64,000 nt of DNA. Origin: Streptomyces sp. CB09001. Lineage in GTDB: Bacteria; Actinomycetota; Actinomycetes; Streptomycetales; Streptomycetaceae. The DNA is taken from positions 7,431,001 through 7,495,000 of the forward strand of contig NZ_CP026730.1 in NCBI RefSeq assembly GCF_003369795.1. Direction: 5' to 3'. The position numbers and the translations under genes were made by a program. The notes below the pieces were generated by a model. That model made no database searches. It saw only the letters and a program-made list of their open reading frames with translations, and was not told where the DNA came from. Shown here piece by piece: positions 25,949-33,289 of the stretch (position 1 is the first letter of the stretch; every line of letters begins with the position of its first letter).

Positions 25949-26823
25949 CAGGCGATCCAGGTACTCGTACGGGCGGGAGGACGGGTGCCGTTGATGCCCG
26001 CGGCCATCTCGACGACGTGCCGGGTGGGCAGGACCTCGTGGGCCCGGAAGACTGCGGCGCCGTCCCTGGCGGCGATGGCTGTCGCCGCCAGGGTGCCGGC
26101 CAGCCGGTCCCGCAGTTCCACATCCAGCATCTCGCCCACGAAGGTCTTGTTGGACAGTGCCATCAGGACCGGCCACCCGGTCTCGGTGAACTCGCGGAGG
26201 CTGCGGAGCAGGAGGAGGTGGTCGGCGGTGTTCTTGCCGTAGCCGGTGGCGTCGATGAGGATGCCGCCGCGGGGCACGCCGGCGGCTTCGGCCCGCTCCG
26301 CCAGCTCGACGACGGAGGTGCGGACGGCGGCCACCACGTCGGGGTAGTCGGGCCGGAAGGGCTCGGCGCGGGGGGTGCGGCCGCCGGTGTGCGTGCACAC
26401 GTAGCCGGCACCGTGGTCGGCGGCCACCTCGATCAGTTTCGGGTCGGCGGCGGCCCAGGCGTCGTTGAGGATGTCCGCTCCGGCCCGGCAGGCGGCGTCG
26501 CCGACCTCGTGGCGCCAGGTGTCGATACTGATCAGCAGATCGGGGTAGCGGTCGCGGGCCCATTCCACCAGCGGAACGACACGGGCGACTTCTTCGGTGG
26601 TCGTGACGTCCTCCCCCGGACTGGCCGCGACTCCGCCGAGGTCGATCATGTCGGCGCCCTCGGTGACGGCCCGGGCGATGGCGGACCGGGCCGCCTCGGC
26701 GGCGAAGGTGGCACCCCGGTCGTAGAACGAGTCCGGTGTGCGATTGACGATCGCCATCACCAGGGGACGGTCGCCGACGACGCGGCGGCCGCGGAACTCC
26801 AGGTCGACTGCTGTGGTGGGCAT
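25948..26823 (-). CDS. folP2: Dihydropteroate synthase paralogue (FolP2-like)
   Basis: 291 residues of the pterin-binding TIM-barrel fold: VMAIVNRTPDSFYDRG, then MIDLGGVAASPGEDV, LISIDTW, ILNDAW and the C-terminal AHEVLPTRHVVEM. Several spots differ from true FolP: VNRTPDSF for NVTPDSF, GGVAASPG for GGESTRPG, and SNKTFVGE where FolP has an S-R-K motif. These match the mycobacterial FolP2 branch, which is not a functional sulfonamide-target enzyme. It may bind a pterin without making dihydropteroate. The ATG at 26823 has AGGAG; ATG 26865 has none. Confidence 0.82.
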   Translation of the reverse strand: MPTTAVDLEFRGRRVVGDRPLVMAIVNRTPDSFYDRGATFAAEAARSAIARAVTEGADMIDLGGVAASPGEDVTTTEEVARVVPLVEWARDRYPDLLISIDTWRHEVGDAACRAGADILNDAWAAADPKLIEVAADHGAGYVCTHTGGRTPRAEPFRPDYPDVVAAVRTSVVELAERAEAAGVPRGGILIDATGYGKNTADHLLLLRSLREFTETGWPVLMALSNKTFVGEMLDVELRDRLAGTLAATAIAARDGAAVFRAHEVLPTRHVVEMAAGINGTRPPARTSTWIA

Positions 26824-26861
26824 GGTGTGTGCGGCTCCTGTCGTCGGCCGGTCGAGGGCGC

Positions 26862-28109
26862 TCATCGTTGCGGTGGTGCGTCGCCGGTGGCGAGCGCGTC
26901 GAGGTCTGCCTCGGTGAGCTGCCGGGCGGACACCCGTGCCCGGGTGCCGACCAGGGCGGTGAGCGCGTCGCCGTGGTCCCAGGAGTTGACGTTGAGGGCG
27001 GCGGTGATCCGCCCGTCGCGCAGCCAGAAGGCGAGGAACTCGCGGGTGGCCGGGTCGCCGCGCAGGACCAGTTCGTCGTGGACGGGGTCGGCGAGGCCGC
27101 GGTACTCGCAGCCGAGGTCGTACTGGTCGGAGAAGAAGTACGGGTCGGCGCTGTAGGCGTCGTGGCCGCCGAGGAGGCTGCCCGCCACGTGGGCGCCCTG
27201 CTCCTTGGCGTTGGACCAGTGCTCGACGCGTACGCGTCCCTCGTGGCGCGGGTGGTCGTGGGCGGCGATGTCGCCGGCCGCGTAGACGTCGGGGGCCGAG
27301 GTGCGCAGTGCGGCGTCGGTGGCGACCGCGCCCGCCGCGAGGTCCAGCCCCGCGGCTGCGGCGAGTTCGGTGCGGGGCAGGGCGCCGACTCCGACGACCA
27401 CCACGTCGGCGGGCAGTTCGCTGCCGTCGTCCAGGAGCACCGTCCGGCCGTCGCGGCGGACCGCTGTGCCGGTCGCCCCGACGCCCAGGCGCAGGGTGAC
27501 GCCGTGGTCGGCGTGCAGGTCGCGGAAGACCGCTCCGACCTGGTCGCCGAGGACGTGCCGCAGTGGCAACGGCACGGGGTCGACCATGGTCACCCGTGCG
27601 CCGTGGGCGCGGGCCGCGGAAGCGACCTCGCAGCCGATCCATCCGGCGCCGACGATCACCACACGGGCTCCGTCGGTCAGCTTCTCGCGCAGGGCCAGGG
27701 CGTCGTCGAGGGTGCGCAGCGTGTGCACCCCCGGACCCTCGAAACCGGGCGGGACGCGAGGGCGGGAACCGGTCGCCAGCAGCAGCCGGTCGTATCCGTG
27801 GGTCGCACCGTCGGCGTCGACGATCTCGTGGTCGGACGGTTTCAGAGCGGCGACGACGGTGTCACGGCGCAGGGTGATGCCGTGGTCCCCGTAGTACCCG
27901 GCCTCGCGCACCCAGTCCGGCTCGTCCCGCTCGCCCAGCAGGACCGCCTTGGACAGTGGGGGGAGTTCGTACGGGTCGTGGGCCTGCTCGGCGAACAGGG
28001 TGAGGTCTCCGTCGAACCCCTGCTCGCGCAGGGCGGCGGCGGCCGACGCGCCGGCCAGGCCGGCGCCCACGATCAGGATCCGCCGGGGCGTGCGCTGCGG
28101 TGTGCTCAT
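26862..28109 (-). CDS. FAD/NAD(P) ferredoxin reductase-like oxidoreductase
   Basis: 415 residues. ILIVGAGLAGASAAAALREQ binds FAD, VVIVGAGWIGCEVASAA binds NAD(P), and DVYAAGDIA closes the FAD site. The C-terminus (CEYRGLA, then WLRDGRITAALNVNSWDHG) matches reductases of oxygenase and P450 systems. It lies between folE and folP2 in one unit, so it probably supplies electrons for a redox step on the cluster product or a missing partner. Confidence 0.87.
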   Translation of the reverse strand: MSTPQRTPRRILIVGAGLAGASAAAALREQGFDGDLTLFAEQAHDPYELPPLSKAVLLGERDEPDWVREAGYYGDHGITLRRDTVVAALKPSDHEIVDADGATHGYDRLLLATGSRPRVPPGFEGPGVHTLRTLDDALALREKLTDGARVVIVGAGWIGCEVASAARAHGARVTMVDPVPLPLRHVLGDQVGAVFRDLHADHGVTLRLGVGATGTAVRRDGRTVLLDDGSELPADVVVVGVGALPRTELAAAAGLDLAAGAVATDAALRTSAPDVYAAGDIAAHDHPRHEGRVRVEHWSNAKEQGAHVAGSLLGGHDAYSADPYFFSDQYDLGCEYRGLADPVHDELVLRGDPATREFLAFWLRDGRITAALNVNSWDHGDALTALVGTRARVSARQLTEADLDALATGDAPPQR

Positions 28110-28143
28110 GACTGCCTCCCAATGGGGCTGGTGCGTTGCTGTG

Positions 28144-28758
28144 CTACCGCTGTACGCCGGTGAGGGCGAGGAACTCCTGCCGGGACGCCGCGTCGTCGCG
28201 CAGCGTTCCGAGCAGGGTGGAGGTGACGGTTCTCGATCCGGTGGCCCGCACTCCGCGCAGGGTCATGCAGGTGTGTTCGGCTTCGACGACGACCCCGACT
28301 CCCCGGGGCTGCAACTGTTCGGCGAGGCGGTCCACGATCTGTTTGGTCAGCCGTTCCTGCACCTGGGGACGGCAGGCGTAGTGCTCCACCACCCGGGCCA
28401 GCTTCGACAGCCCGAGGATCCGTGCGCCGGGCAGGTAGCCGACGTGTGCCACCCCAACGAAGGGCAGCATGTGGTGCTGGCAGACCGAACGCAGGGGGAT
28501 GTCGCGGGCCAGGACGAGTTCGTCGTAGCCCTCGTCGTTGGGGAACGTGGTCATCCGGAAGGGGCGCGCGTTGAGCAGTTCGGCGTAGCCGCGGGCCATC
28601 CGGCCGGGCGTGTCCCGCGTGCCCTCGCTGTCCACCACCACCCCGAGCGCCTCCAGGAACTCCCGGGCGGCCCGCTCGGCGGCCTCCAGGTCGGGCCCGG
28701 TGACCTCGTCGGGCCCGGTGAGATCCTCGATCACCTGCAGTGCGGCTGTGGCAGTCAT
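28144..28758 (-). CDS. folE: GTP cyclohydrolase I
   Basis: 204 residues, family length. Makes 7,8-dihydroneopterin triphosphate from GTP, the first step to folate and pterins. Zinc and active-site motif SVCQHHMLPFVGVAHVGYLP, then ILGLSKLARVVEHYACRPQVQ (in pieces) and CMTLRGVRATGSRTVTS. The usual folate folE of Streptomyces sits beside ftsH/folP; this copy is in an unusual cluster, so likely a second, specialised copy. First gene of the minus-strand unit, divergent from a SufR-like regulator. Confidence 0.9.
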   Translation of the reverse strand: MTATAALQVIEDLTGPDEVTGPDLEAAERAAREFLEALGVVVDSEGTRDTPGRMARGYAELLNARPFRMTTFPNDEGYDELVLARDIPLRSVCQHHMLPFVGVAHVGYLPGARILGLSKLARVVEHYACRPQVQERLTKQIVDRLAEQLQPRGVGVVVEAEHTCMTLRGVRATGSRTVTSTLLGTLRDDAASRQEFLALTGVQR

Positions 28759-28867
28759 ATCCACGGACCCTCCTGTGCCATGTGCACGGCCCTCTGTGTA
28801 TCGACAAGTTCTGTTGTTTTTACAGGCTGGCCACCTCGCCGAAGGTTTGTCAAATCTCATTGGTGTT

Positions 28868-28880
28868 ACATTGGGAATGT
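28868..28880. promoter_or_regulatory. Inverted repeat and probable leaderless start of the SufR-like gene
   Basis: ACATT-GGG-AATGT perfect inverted repeat that reaches into the GTG start at 28879. A -10-like TACATT (28867-28872) lies 7 nt before the GTG and no ribosome-binding site is present, so the mRNA probably starts at the GTG itself. A repressor bound here would block its own gene. Confidence 0.5.
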
Positions 28881-29586
28881 GGGTACGAACGAGGACCGTG
28901 ACAGGGACGCCATCAGCGAGCTGAGCAGCCTGGACGATCCGGTGCGGCGTCGGCTGTACGACTACGTGCGGACCTGCGACGAAGCCGTCAGCCGGGAGGA
29001 CGCCGCGAAGGCGGCGGGGATCAGCCGCACGCTGGCGGCCTATCACCTGGACAAGCTGGCCGAGGCGGGCCTGCTGACCGTTGGCTACGCGCGGGCGGCC
29101 GGGCGCGGTGGCCCGGGAGCGGGCCGCCCCGCCAAGCGCTACACGCGAACGGACCAGGAGCTGTCGGTCAGCGTGCCGCCCCGCGACTACGGTCTGCTGG
29201 CCGGGGTGCTGGCCGAGGCCGTCGCCGCGGACGGCTCCGGGGCGGTGCGGGAGGCCGTGGCCGCCGCCGCGCACGCGGCGGGCAGGTCGGCCGGCGGCGA
29301 GGACCTGACTTCGGCGCTGCGTGGCTGCGGCTACGAGCCCGCGACCACCGCCGAGGGAAGCATCGACCTGCGCAACTGCCCCTTCCACCGGCTCGCTCGC
29401 GAGCACACGGAACTGGTGTGCTGGCTGAACCTGCACCTGGTACGGGGCGTGCTCGAAGCCGGCGGACAACAGCCCGGCCGTGCGGTGCTCGCACCCCGCC
29501 CCGGCCGCTGCTGCGTGGTCGTCGACCCGCCCGAGCAGGAGTCCGAAGCCGCCGCGGCACGACAACCGCACCGGGACGCTCGGTAG
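28879..29586 (+). CDS. SufR-like Fe-S transcriptional regulator (first copy)
   Basis: 235 residues. N-terminal winged helix-turn-helix of the ArsR/MarR-like type (ELSSLDDPVRRRLYDYVRTC, then AAKAAGISRTLAAYHLDKLA), ending in a GRPAKRYTRTDQELSVSVPP wing. C-terminal Cys motif NCPFHRLAREHTELVCWLNL, that is C-x13-C, with further Cys (RCC) near the end. This is the layout of SufR/Rv1460-type Fe-S sensors. It is divergent from the folE cluster and probably controls it. Confidence 0.8.
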   Translation: MGTNEDRDRDAISELSSLDDPVRRRLYDYVRTCDEAVSREDAAKAAGISRTLAAYHLDKLAEAGLLTVGYARAAGRGGPGAGRPAKRYTRTDQELSVSVPPRDYGLLAGVLAEAVAADGSGAVREAVAAAAHAAGRSAGGEDLTSALRGCGYEPATTAEGSIDLRNCPFHRLAREHTELVCWLNLHLVRGVLEAGGQQPGRAVLAPRPGRCCVVVDPPEQESEAAAARQPHRDAR

Positions 29587-29688
29587 TCCCCGCGTCCCAG
29601 GGCCCGCGCGGACGAAGTCGACGCCGGCCGGCCGAGGTACGAGAAGGCCTGGGGGTCTTCGCCCTGACGAAGCGCTGACGCCGCCCGT

Positions 29689-29730
29689 GCTTCCTGCTTC
29701 TCGCTTCCCGCTTCCTGCTTCTCGCATCTC
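29689..29730. repeat. 7-bp tandem repeat, six units (GCTTCYY)
   Basis: Units at 29689, 29696, 29703, 29710, 29717 and 29724 read GCTTCCT, GCTTCTC, GCTTCCC, GCTTCCT, GCTTCTC, GCATCTC. A pyrimidine-rich strand tract just upstream of the DUF2249 promoter. Confidence 0.75.
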
Positions 29731-29739
29731 GCCGAGCAA

Positions 29740-29765
29740 TTTTTACGACAGTGCATGTAATAATT
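29740..29765. promoter_or_regulatory. Promoter motif shared with the second SufR-like gene
   Basis: TTTTTACGACAGTGC followed by ATGTAATAAT. Nearly the same string, TTTCTACGATGAGTGC and then TAAAAT, occurs at 30538-30564. The shared part TTTYTACGA-AGTGC plus a TAAWA -10-like box suggests a common binding protein. Confidence 0.5.
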
Positions 29766-29820
29766 GGCGGCGGTATCCGCGGGGGCAGACCGCCCCGGCC
29801 GGGACGAAGAGGGATCACGC

Positions 29821-30519
29821 ATGGCACCCGCTGCAGACGTGTACATCCAGGCGACCGACACCGACCCGGACATCCGGGCCCAGGCCGTCATCGAGGAAGC
29901 CCACCGGAAGGTCCTGGAACGGCTGAGCGCGCTCACCGGGCCCGGAGCCGCCGCGGAGTCCGCCGCCGCGGTGGCCGGACAGGTGCGCGTCCTCGGGGCG
30001 GCTACCGACCGGACGCTGTACGCCGCCGCCTCCGGCGCTGCCGGGACGCGGCTCCTGGTCCGGGCGCTCCGCGCGGCGGCCGACGCGATCGGCCGGCACG
30101 CCGACTCCCTGACCGCCGCGACGGACGACGGCGAACGCTCCGGCACGGCCCGCGTTCTCGAAGCGATGCTCACCGTTCACCTCGGCATCGAGCGTGCGGT
30201 GCTGCTGCCCGCTCTGGCGGCCCTGCCCGGAGTGGACCTGTCCGCCCTCGCCGGCGACTTCGCCACCGTCCTGGCGGGCGGCCGACTGGAAGATCCGGCG
30301 GTCGTCGATGTGCGCGAGATCCCGCACGGCCAGCGTCACCCGCGCATCTTCACCCGCTTCGCCCGTCTGGCGGCCGAAGAGAGCTTCGTCCTGGTCAACA
30401 ACCACGACCCCAAGCCGCTGCGCCGCGAGTTCGAGGCCACCCACCCAGGCCGCTTCACCTGGGAGTACGTCGAGTCCGGGCCCGAGCGGTGGCAGGTGCG
30501 CATCACCCGGGTGGCATAG
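29821..30519 (+). CDS. Hemerythrin-like/DUF2249 two-domain protein
   Basis: 232 residues. The N-terminal helical domain (about 1-155) resembles hemerythrin-like metal proteins, with scattered His/Glu (IGRHADSLT, VHLGIERAVLLPALA), but a full HHE set is not evident. The C-terminal DUF2249 domain (about 160-232) begins VVDVREIPHGQRHPRIFTRF and ends FTWEYVESGPERWQVRI. DUF2249 proteins often neighbour nitric-oxide and denitrification functions. It lies between two SufR-like regulators, which suggests an NO or redox stress link. Confidence 0.75.
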   Translation: MAPAADVYIQATDTDPDIRAQAVIEEAHRKVLERLSALTGPGAAAESAAAVAGQVRVLGAATDRTLYAAASGAAGTRLLVRALRAAADAIGRHADSLTAATDDGERSGTARVLEAMLTVHLGIERAVLLPALAALPGVDLSALAGDFATVLAGGRLEDPAVVDVREIPHGQRHPRIFTRFARLAAEESFVLVNNHDPKPLRREFEATHPGRFTWEYVESGPERWQVRITRVA

Positions 30520-30537
30520 ACGGCGGGTTTTTCCTCG

Positions 30538-30564
30538 TTTCTACGATGAGTGCCGGGTAAAATC
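30538..30564. promoter_or_regulatory. Shared promoter motif before the second SufR-like gene
   Basis: TTTCTACGATGAGTGC followed by CGGGTAAAAT. The TAAAAT box (30558-30563) lies 7 nt before the ATG at 30571, and there is no ribosome-binding site, which predicts a leaderless transcript. See the similar string at 29740-29765. Confidence 0.5.
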
Positions 30565-30570
30565 CACGAA

Positions 30571-31281
30571 ATGAGCGAACGGACGCTGCACGATCCGCCG
30601 GGCCCTCCCGCCGTGGGGGAGAGCCGCGCCCAGGTACTCGACATACTGCGCGCCACACGCGACGCGGTCGGTGTACGGGAGATCGCCGAGCGCACGGGAC
30701 TGCACTCCAACACCGCGCGCTTCCACCTCGACACCCTGGTCAAGGAGGGGTTCGCCGAGCGCACCACCGAGGGAAGCGGCCGCCCCGGCAGACCCCGGGT
30801 CGTCTACCGCTCCGTGGCCTCCTCCGCGGAACCGACCGGTCCCCGCAGCTATCAGCTGCTCGCCCGGATGCTCACCGGCCTCATCACCGAGGCCCTGTCC
30901 CAACCTGCGCAGGCCGCCGTCGGCGCCGGGGAGGCGTGGGGCCGCTACCTCGTCGACACCCCCTCGCCCGCCCGGCGCATCGACGCCGAGGAGGCGGTCC
31001 GGCGGCTGACCCAGGTGCTCACGGACGTCGGCTTCGCCCCCGGCCCCGTCGAACACCGTCCGGACCCGGTCGTCCCGCTGCGTCACTGCCCGTTCCGGGA
31101 GGTCGCCGAAGAACACCGCGACACGGTGTGCTCCCTGCATCTGGGCCTCATGCGTGGCGCCCTGAAGGAAGTGCGCGCCCCGCTCGGCGTCGACCGGCTC
31201 GACCCCTTCGTCGAGCCGTCACTGTGCCTGGCCCATCTCGCACCCGCGGACGAACACCGGGCGGCGGACCGCGCCGCCTGA
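30571..31281 (+). CDS. SufR-like Fe-S transcriptional regulator (second copy)
   Basis: 236 residues. Helix-turn-helix VLDILRATRDAVGVREIAER, then TGLHSNTARFHLDTLVKEGF and the basic wing GRPGRPRVVYRS. The Cys motif HCPFREVAEEHRDTVCSLHL again gives C-x13-C, with a third Cys in EPSLCLAHLA. Same architecture as the regulator at 28879 with moderate similarity, so they look like paralogues with related sensing. Ends 127 bp before the SulP stop. Confidence 0.8.
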   Translation: MSERTLHDPPGPPAVGESRAQVLDILRATRDAVGVREIAERTGLHSNTARFHLDTLVKEGFAERTTEGSGRPGRPRVVYRSVASSAEPTGPRSYQLLARMLTGLITEALSQPAQAAVGAGEAWGRYLVDTPSPARRIDAEEAVRRLTQVLTDVGFAPGPVEHRPDPVVPLRHCPFREVAEEHRDTVCSLHLGLMRGALKEVRAPLGVDRLDPFVEPSLCLAHLAPADEHRAADRAA

Positions 31282-31407
31282 GTGTCCACGACCCGCGGAC
31301 ACCGGGGCGGCGTCATCGCCGTCGTGGAGCGAGTGGGCCCGGGCCGGACGGTCTTCGGGGCGGGCGTCCTCGTCGTCGTGGCGCCGGCCGTTCTCGGCCT
31401 GCGCCGG

Positions 31408-33123
31408 TCACACCGCTTGTTCCGTCTCCGTAGCAGCGGTCCCGGACACCTGGGCGGGTCGCGGGGGCAACAGTCCGGCGCCCTCCAGGTGCGTACGCGC
31501 ACCCCGGATCGCCTCCGGCGTGGTCACGTACTCGCGCCCCGCCGGGCGGAGGAGATCCAGCGCGCCGACCGAGTCGAGCACGCGGCGCTGGCCGGAACGG
31601 ATACCGGAGGCCATGACGACGATGCCGCGCCGGTTCAGCTTTTCCACGACGTCCTTCAGGACCAGGGCGCCGGTGGCGTCGACGGTGGTCACCCTCGACA
31701 TGCGCAGGATGACCACCTGGACGTCGGAGGCCTCGGCCAGCTCCAGCAGGAAGCGGTGGGCCGCGGCGAAGAAGAGGGGCCCGTCGATGCGGTAGGCCAC
31801 GATGTGCTCGGCCAGCAGGGCGTGCTCCTCGGCACTGTGGTCCCCGCGGTCGAGCGGCACCTGATCCAGACGGGCCTGCTTGGCGACCGCCCGCAGCGCC
31901 AGCGCTCCCGCGACCACGAGGCCGATGACCACCGCGTAGACGAGGTCCAGCGCGAGAGTGGCCACCGCGGTGAGCACCAGGATCAGCGCGTCCGAGCGTG
32001 TGGCCCGGGCCATGGCCCGCAGCGAGCCGACCTCGATCATGCGGACCGCGGTGGCCAGCAGGACACCGGCGAGCGCGGCGAGCGGAATCCGGGACACGAG
32101 CGGCGCGAGGGTGAAGACGATCACCGCCAGAACGACGGCGTGGGTGAACGACGAGAGCCGGGAGCTCGCGCCCGCACGCACGTTGACGGCGGTGCGGGCG
32201 ATGGCTCCGGTCGCGGGAACTCCGCCGAACAGGGGTGCGGCGATGTTCGCCAGCCCCTGCCCGAACAGCTCGCGGTCGGGGTCGTGCCGCTGGCCGACTG
32301 TCATGCCGTCGGCGACGGACGCCGACAGCAGCGACTCCAGGGCGGCCAGCGCCGCCACCGCCACGGCGGGAGTGAGCAGCGAACCGAGTGCGGACAGGTC
32401 CAGGAAGGCCAGTGAGGGTGCCGGCAGACCGGACGGGAGGTCGCCGATCGGCCGGGCGCCGTCCAGACCCGCGAACCGGGCGACCGCCGTGGCGGCGATC
32501 ACCGCGAGGATCGAGAAGGGGACCTTCGGCCACCGGCGGGCACCGAGCAGCATGACGGCGGCGACCGAGAGGGCGAGCGCAACCGCGGTCCAGTTCGGGT
32601 GCTGCGCGAACTCCCGCAGGGCGCGCCAGGCGACGACCAGCACCCGCTCGCCCTCGGGCTTGGCCACGCCCAGCGCGTCCGGGAGCTGTTGCAGGGCGAT
32701 CACGCAGGCGATGCCGAGGGTGAACCCCTCCACCACCGGCGCGGGCACGTACCGCATGTACGTGCCGGCCCGGAGCGCCGCCAGCGCGACGAGCAGCACG
32801 CCCGCCATCAGCCCCACGGCGAGAACCCCGGACGGCCCGTGCTCGGCCACGATGGGCACAAGGACCACCGTCATGGCGCCCGTCGGCCCGGAGACCTGGA
32901 GGTTCGAACCGCCGAACACGGCGGCCAGGGCGCCCGCGACCACCGCGGTCGCCAGCCCCGCCTCGGCGCCGAGTCCGGAGGAGATCCCGAAGCCCAGAGC
33001 GAGTGGCAGTGCCACGATCGCCACCGTCAGCCCGGCCAGCAGATCCCTGCGCGGGCTTCGGCGCAGCTGCGCCACATCGGTACGCCTGGGCAGCAGCTCC
33101 CAGAGCCGAGCGCCTGCCGACAC
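31408..33123 (-). CDS. SulP family anion transporter with STAS domain
   Basis: 571 residues. The N-terminal transporter domain has 10-14 membrane helices (LLAGLTVAIVALPLALGFGI, LQVSGPTGAMTVVLVPIV, GLANIAAPLFGGVPATGAIA). The C-terminal STAS domain (about 430-550) has GPLFFAAAHRFLLELAEA and ILRMSRVTTVDATGALVLKD, keeping the DATG loop. Likely a sulfate, bicarbonate or other anion symporter or exchanger. No carbonic anhydrase or sulfur gene is adjacent. The GTG start has GGGAGG 7 nt upstream. Confidence 0.9.
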   Translation of the reverse strand: MSAGARLWELLPRRTDVAQLRRSPRRDLLAGLTVAIVALPLALGFGISSGLGAEAGLATAVVAGALAAVFGGSNLQVSGPTGAMTVVLVPIVAEHGPSGVLAVGLMAGVLLVALAALRAGTYMRYVPAPVVEGFTLGIACVIALQQLPDALGVAKPEGERVLVVAWRALREFAQHPNWTAVALALSVAAVMLLGARRWPKVPFSILAVIAATAVARFAGLDGARPIGDLPSGLPAPSLAFLDLSALGSLLTPAVAVAALAALESLLSASVADGMTVGQRHDPDRELFGQGLANIAAPLFGGVPATGAIARTAVNVRAGASSRLSSFTHAVVLAVIVFTLAPLVSRIPLAALAGVLLATAVRMIEVGSLRAMARATRSDALILVLTAVATLALDLVYAVVIGLVVAGALALRAVAKQARLDQVPLDRGDHSAEEHALLAEHIVAYRIDGPLFFAAAHRFLLELAEASDVQVVILRMSRVTTVDATGALVLKDVVEKLNRRGIVVMASGIRSGQRRVLDSVGALDLLRPAGREYVTTPEAIRGARTHLEGAGLLPPRPAQVSGTAATETEQAV

Positions 33124-33184
33124 GAACGCCTCCCTCGTCGGGGCCCGCGGCTACCGGCGGGCCCAGCCAATGAAGGATCTAATG

Positions 33185-33204
33185 AATTGCAAAGTTTCGC
33201 AATT
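33185..33204. promoter_or_regulatory. Inverted repeat in the SulP promoter region
   Basis: AATTGC-AAAGTTTC-GCAATT, a perfect 6-bp inverted repeat. It lies 61 bp upstream of the SulP start, in an AT-rich patch (33175-33212). Candidate operator. Confidence 0.5.
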
Positions 33205-33289
33205 TCGCATGTCGTGGACCGGGCTGCGCGGGGCCGGAGCCGGGGCCGGGGCTGGGGCCCGCAGACGTGCGGCACGGGGCCGGAACGGC

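Noticed and set aside
25948-26823. FolP2-like gene as the housekeeping dihydropteroate synthase
   Set aside because: Key motif changes and context outside the folate operon argue for the FolP2 branch.
29689-29730. CRISPR-like array
   Set aside because: Units are 7 bp without spacers; also true for the 24-bp and 12-bp minisatellites in coding regions.
33124-33289. Small gene between SulP and FAD genes
   Set aside because: No frame with recognisable content; the stretch looks like a promoter with an inverted repeat.
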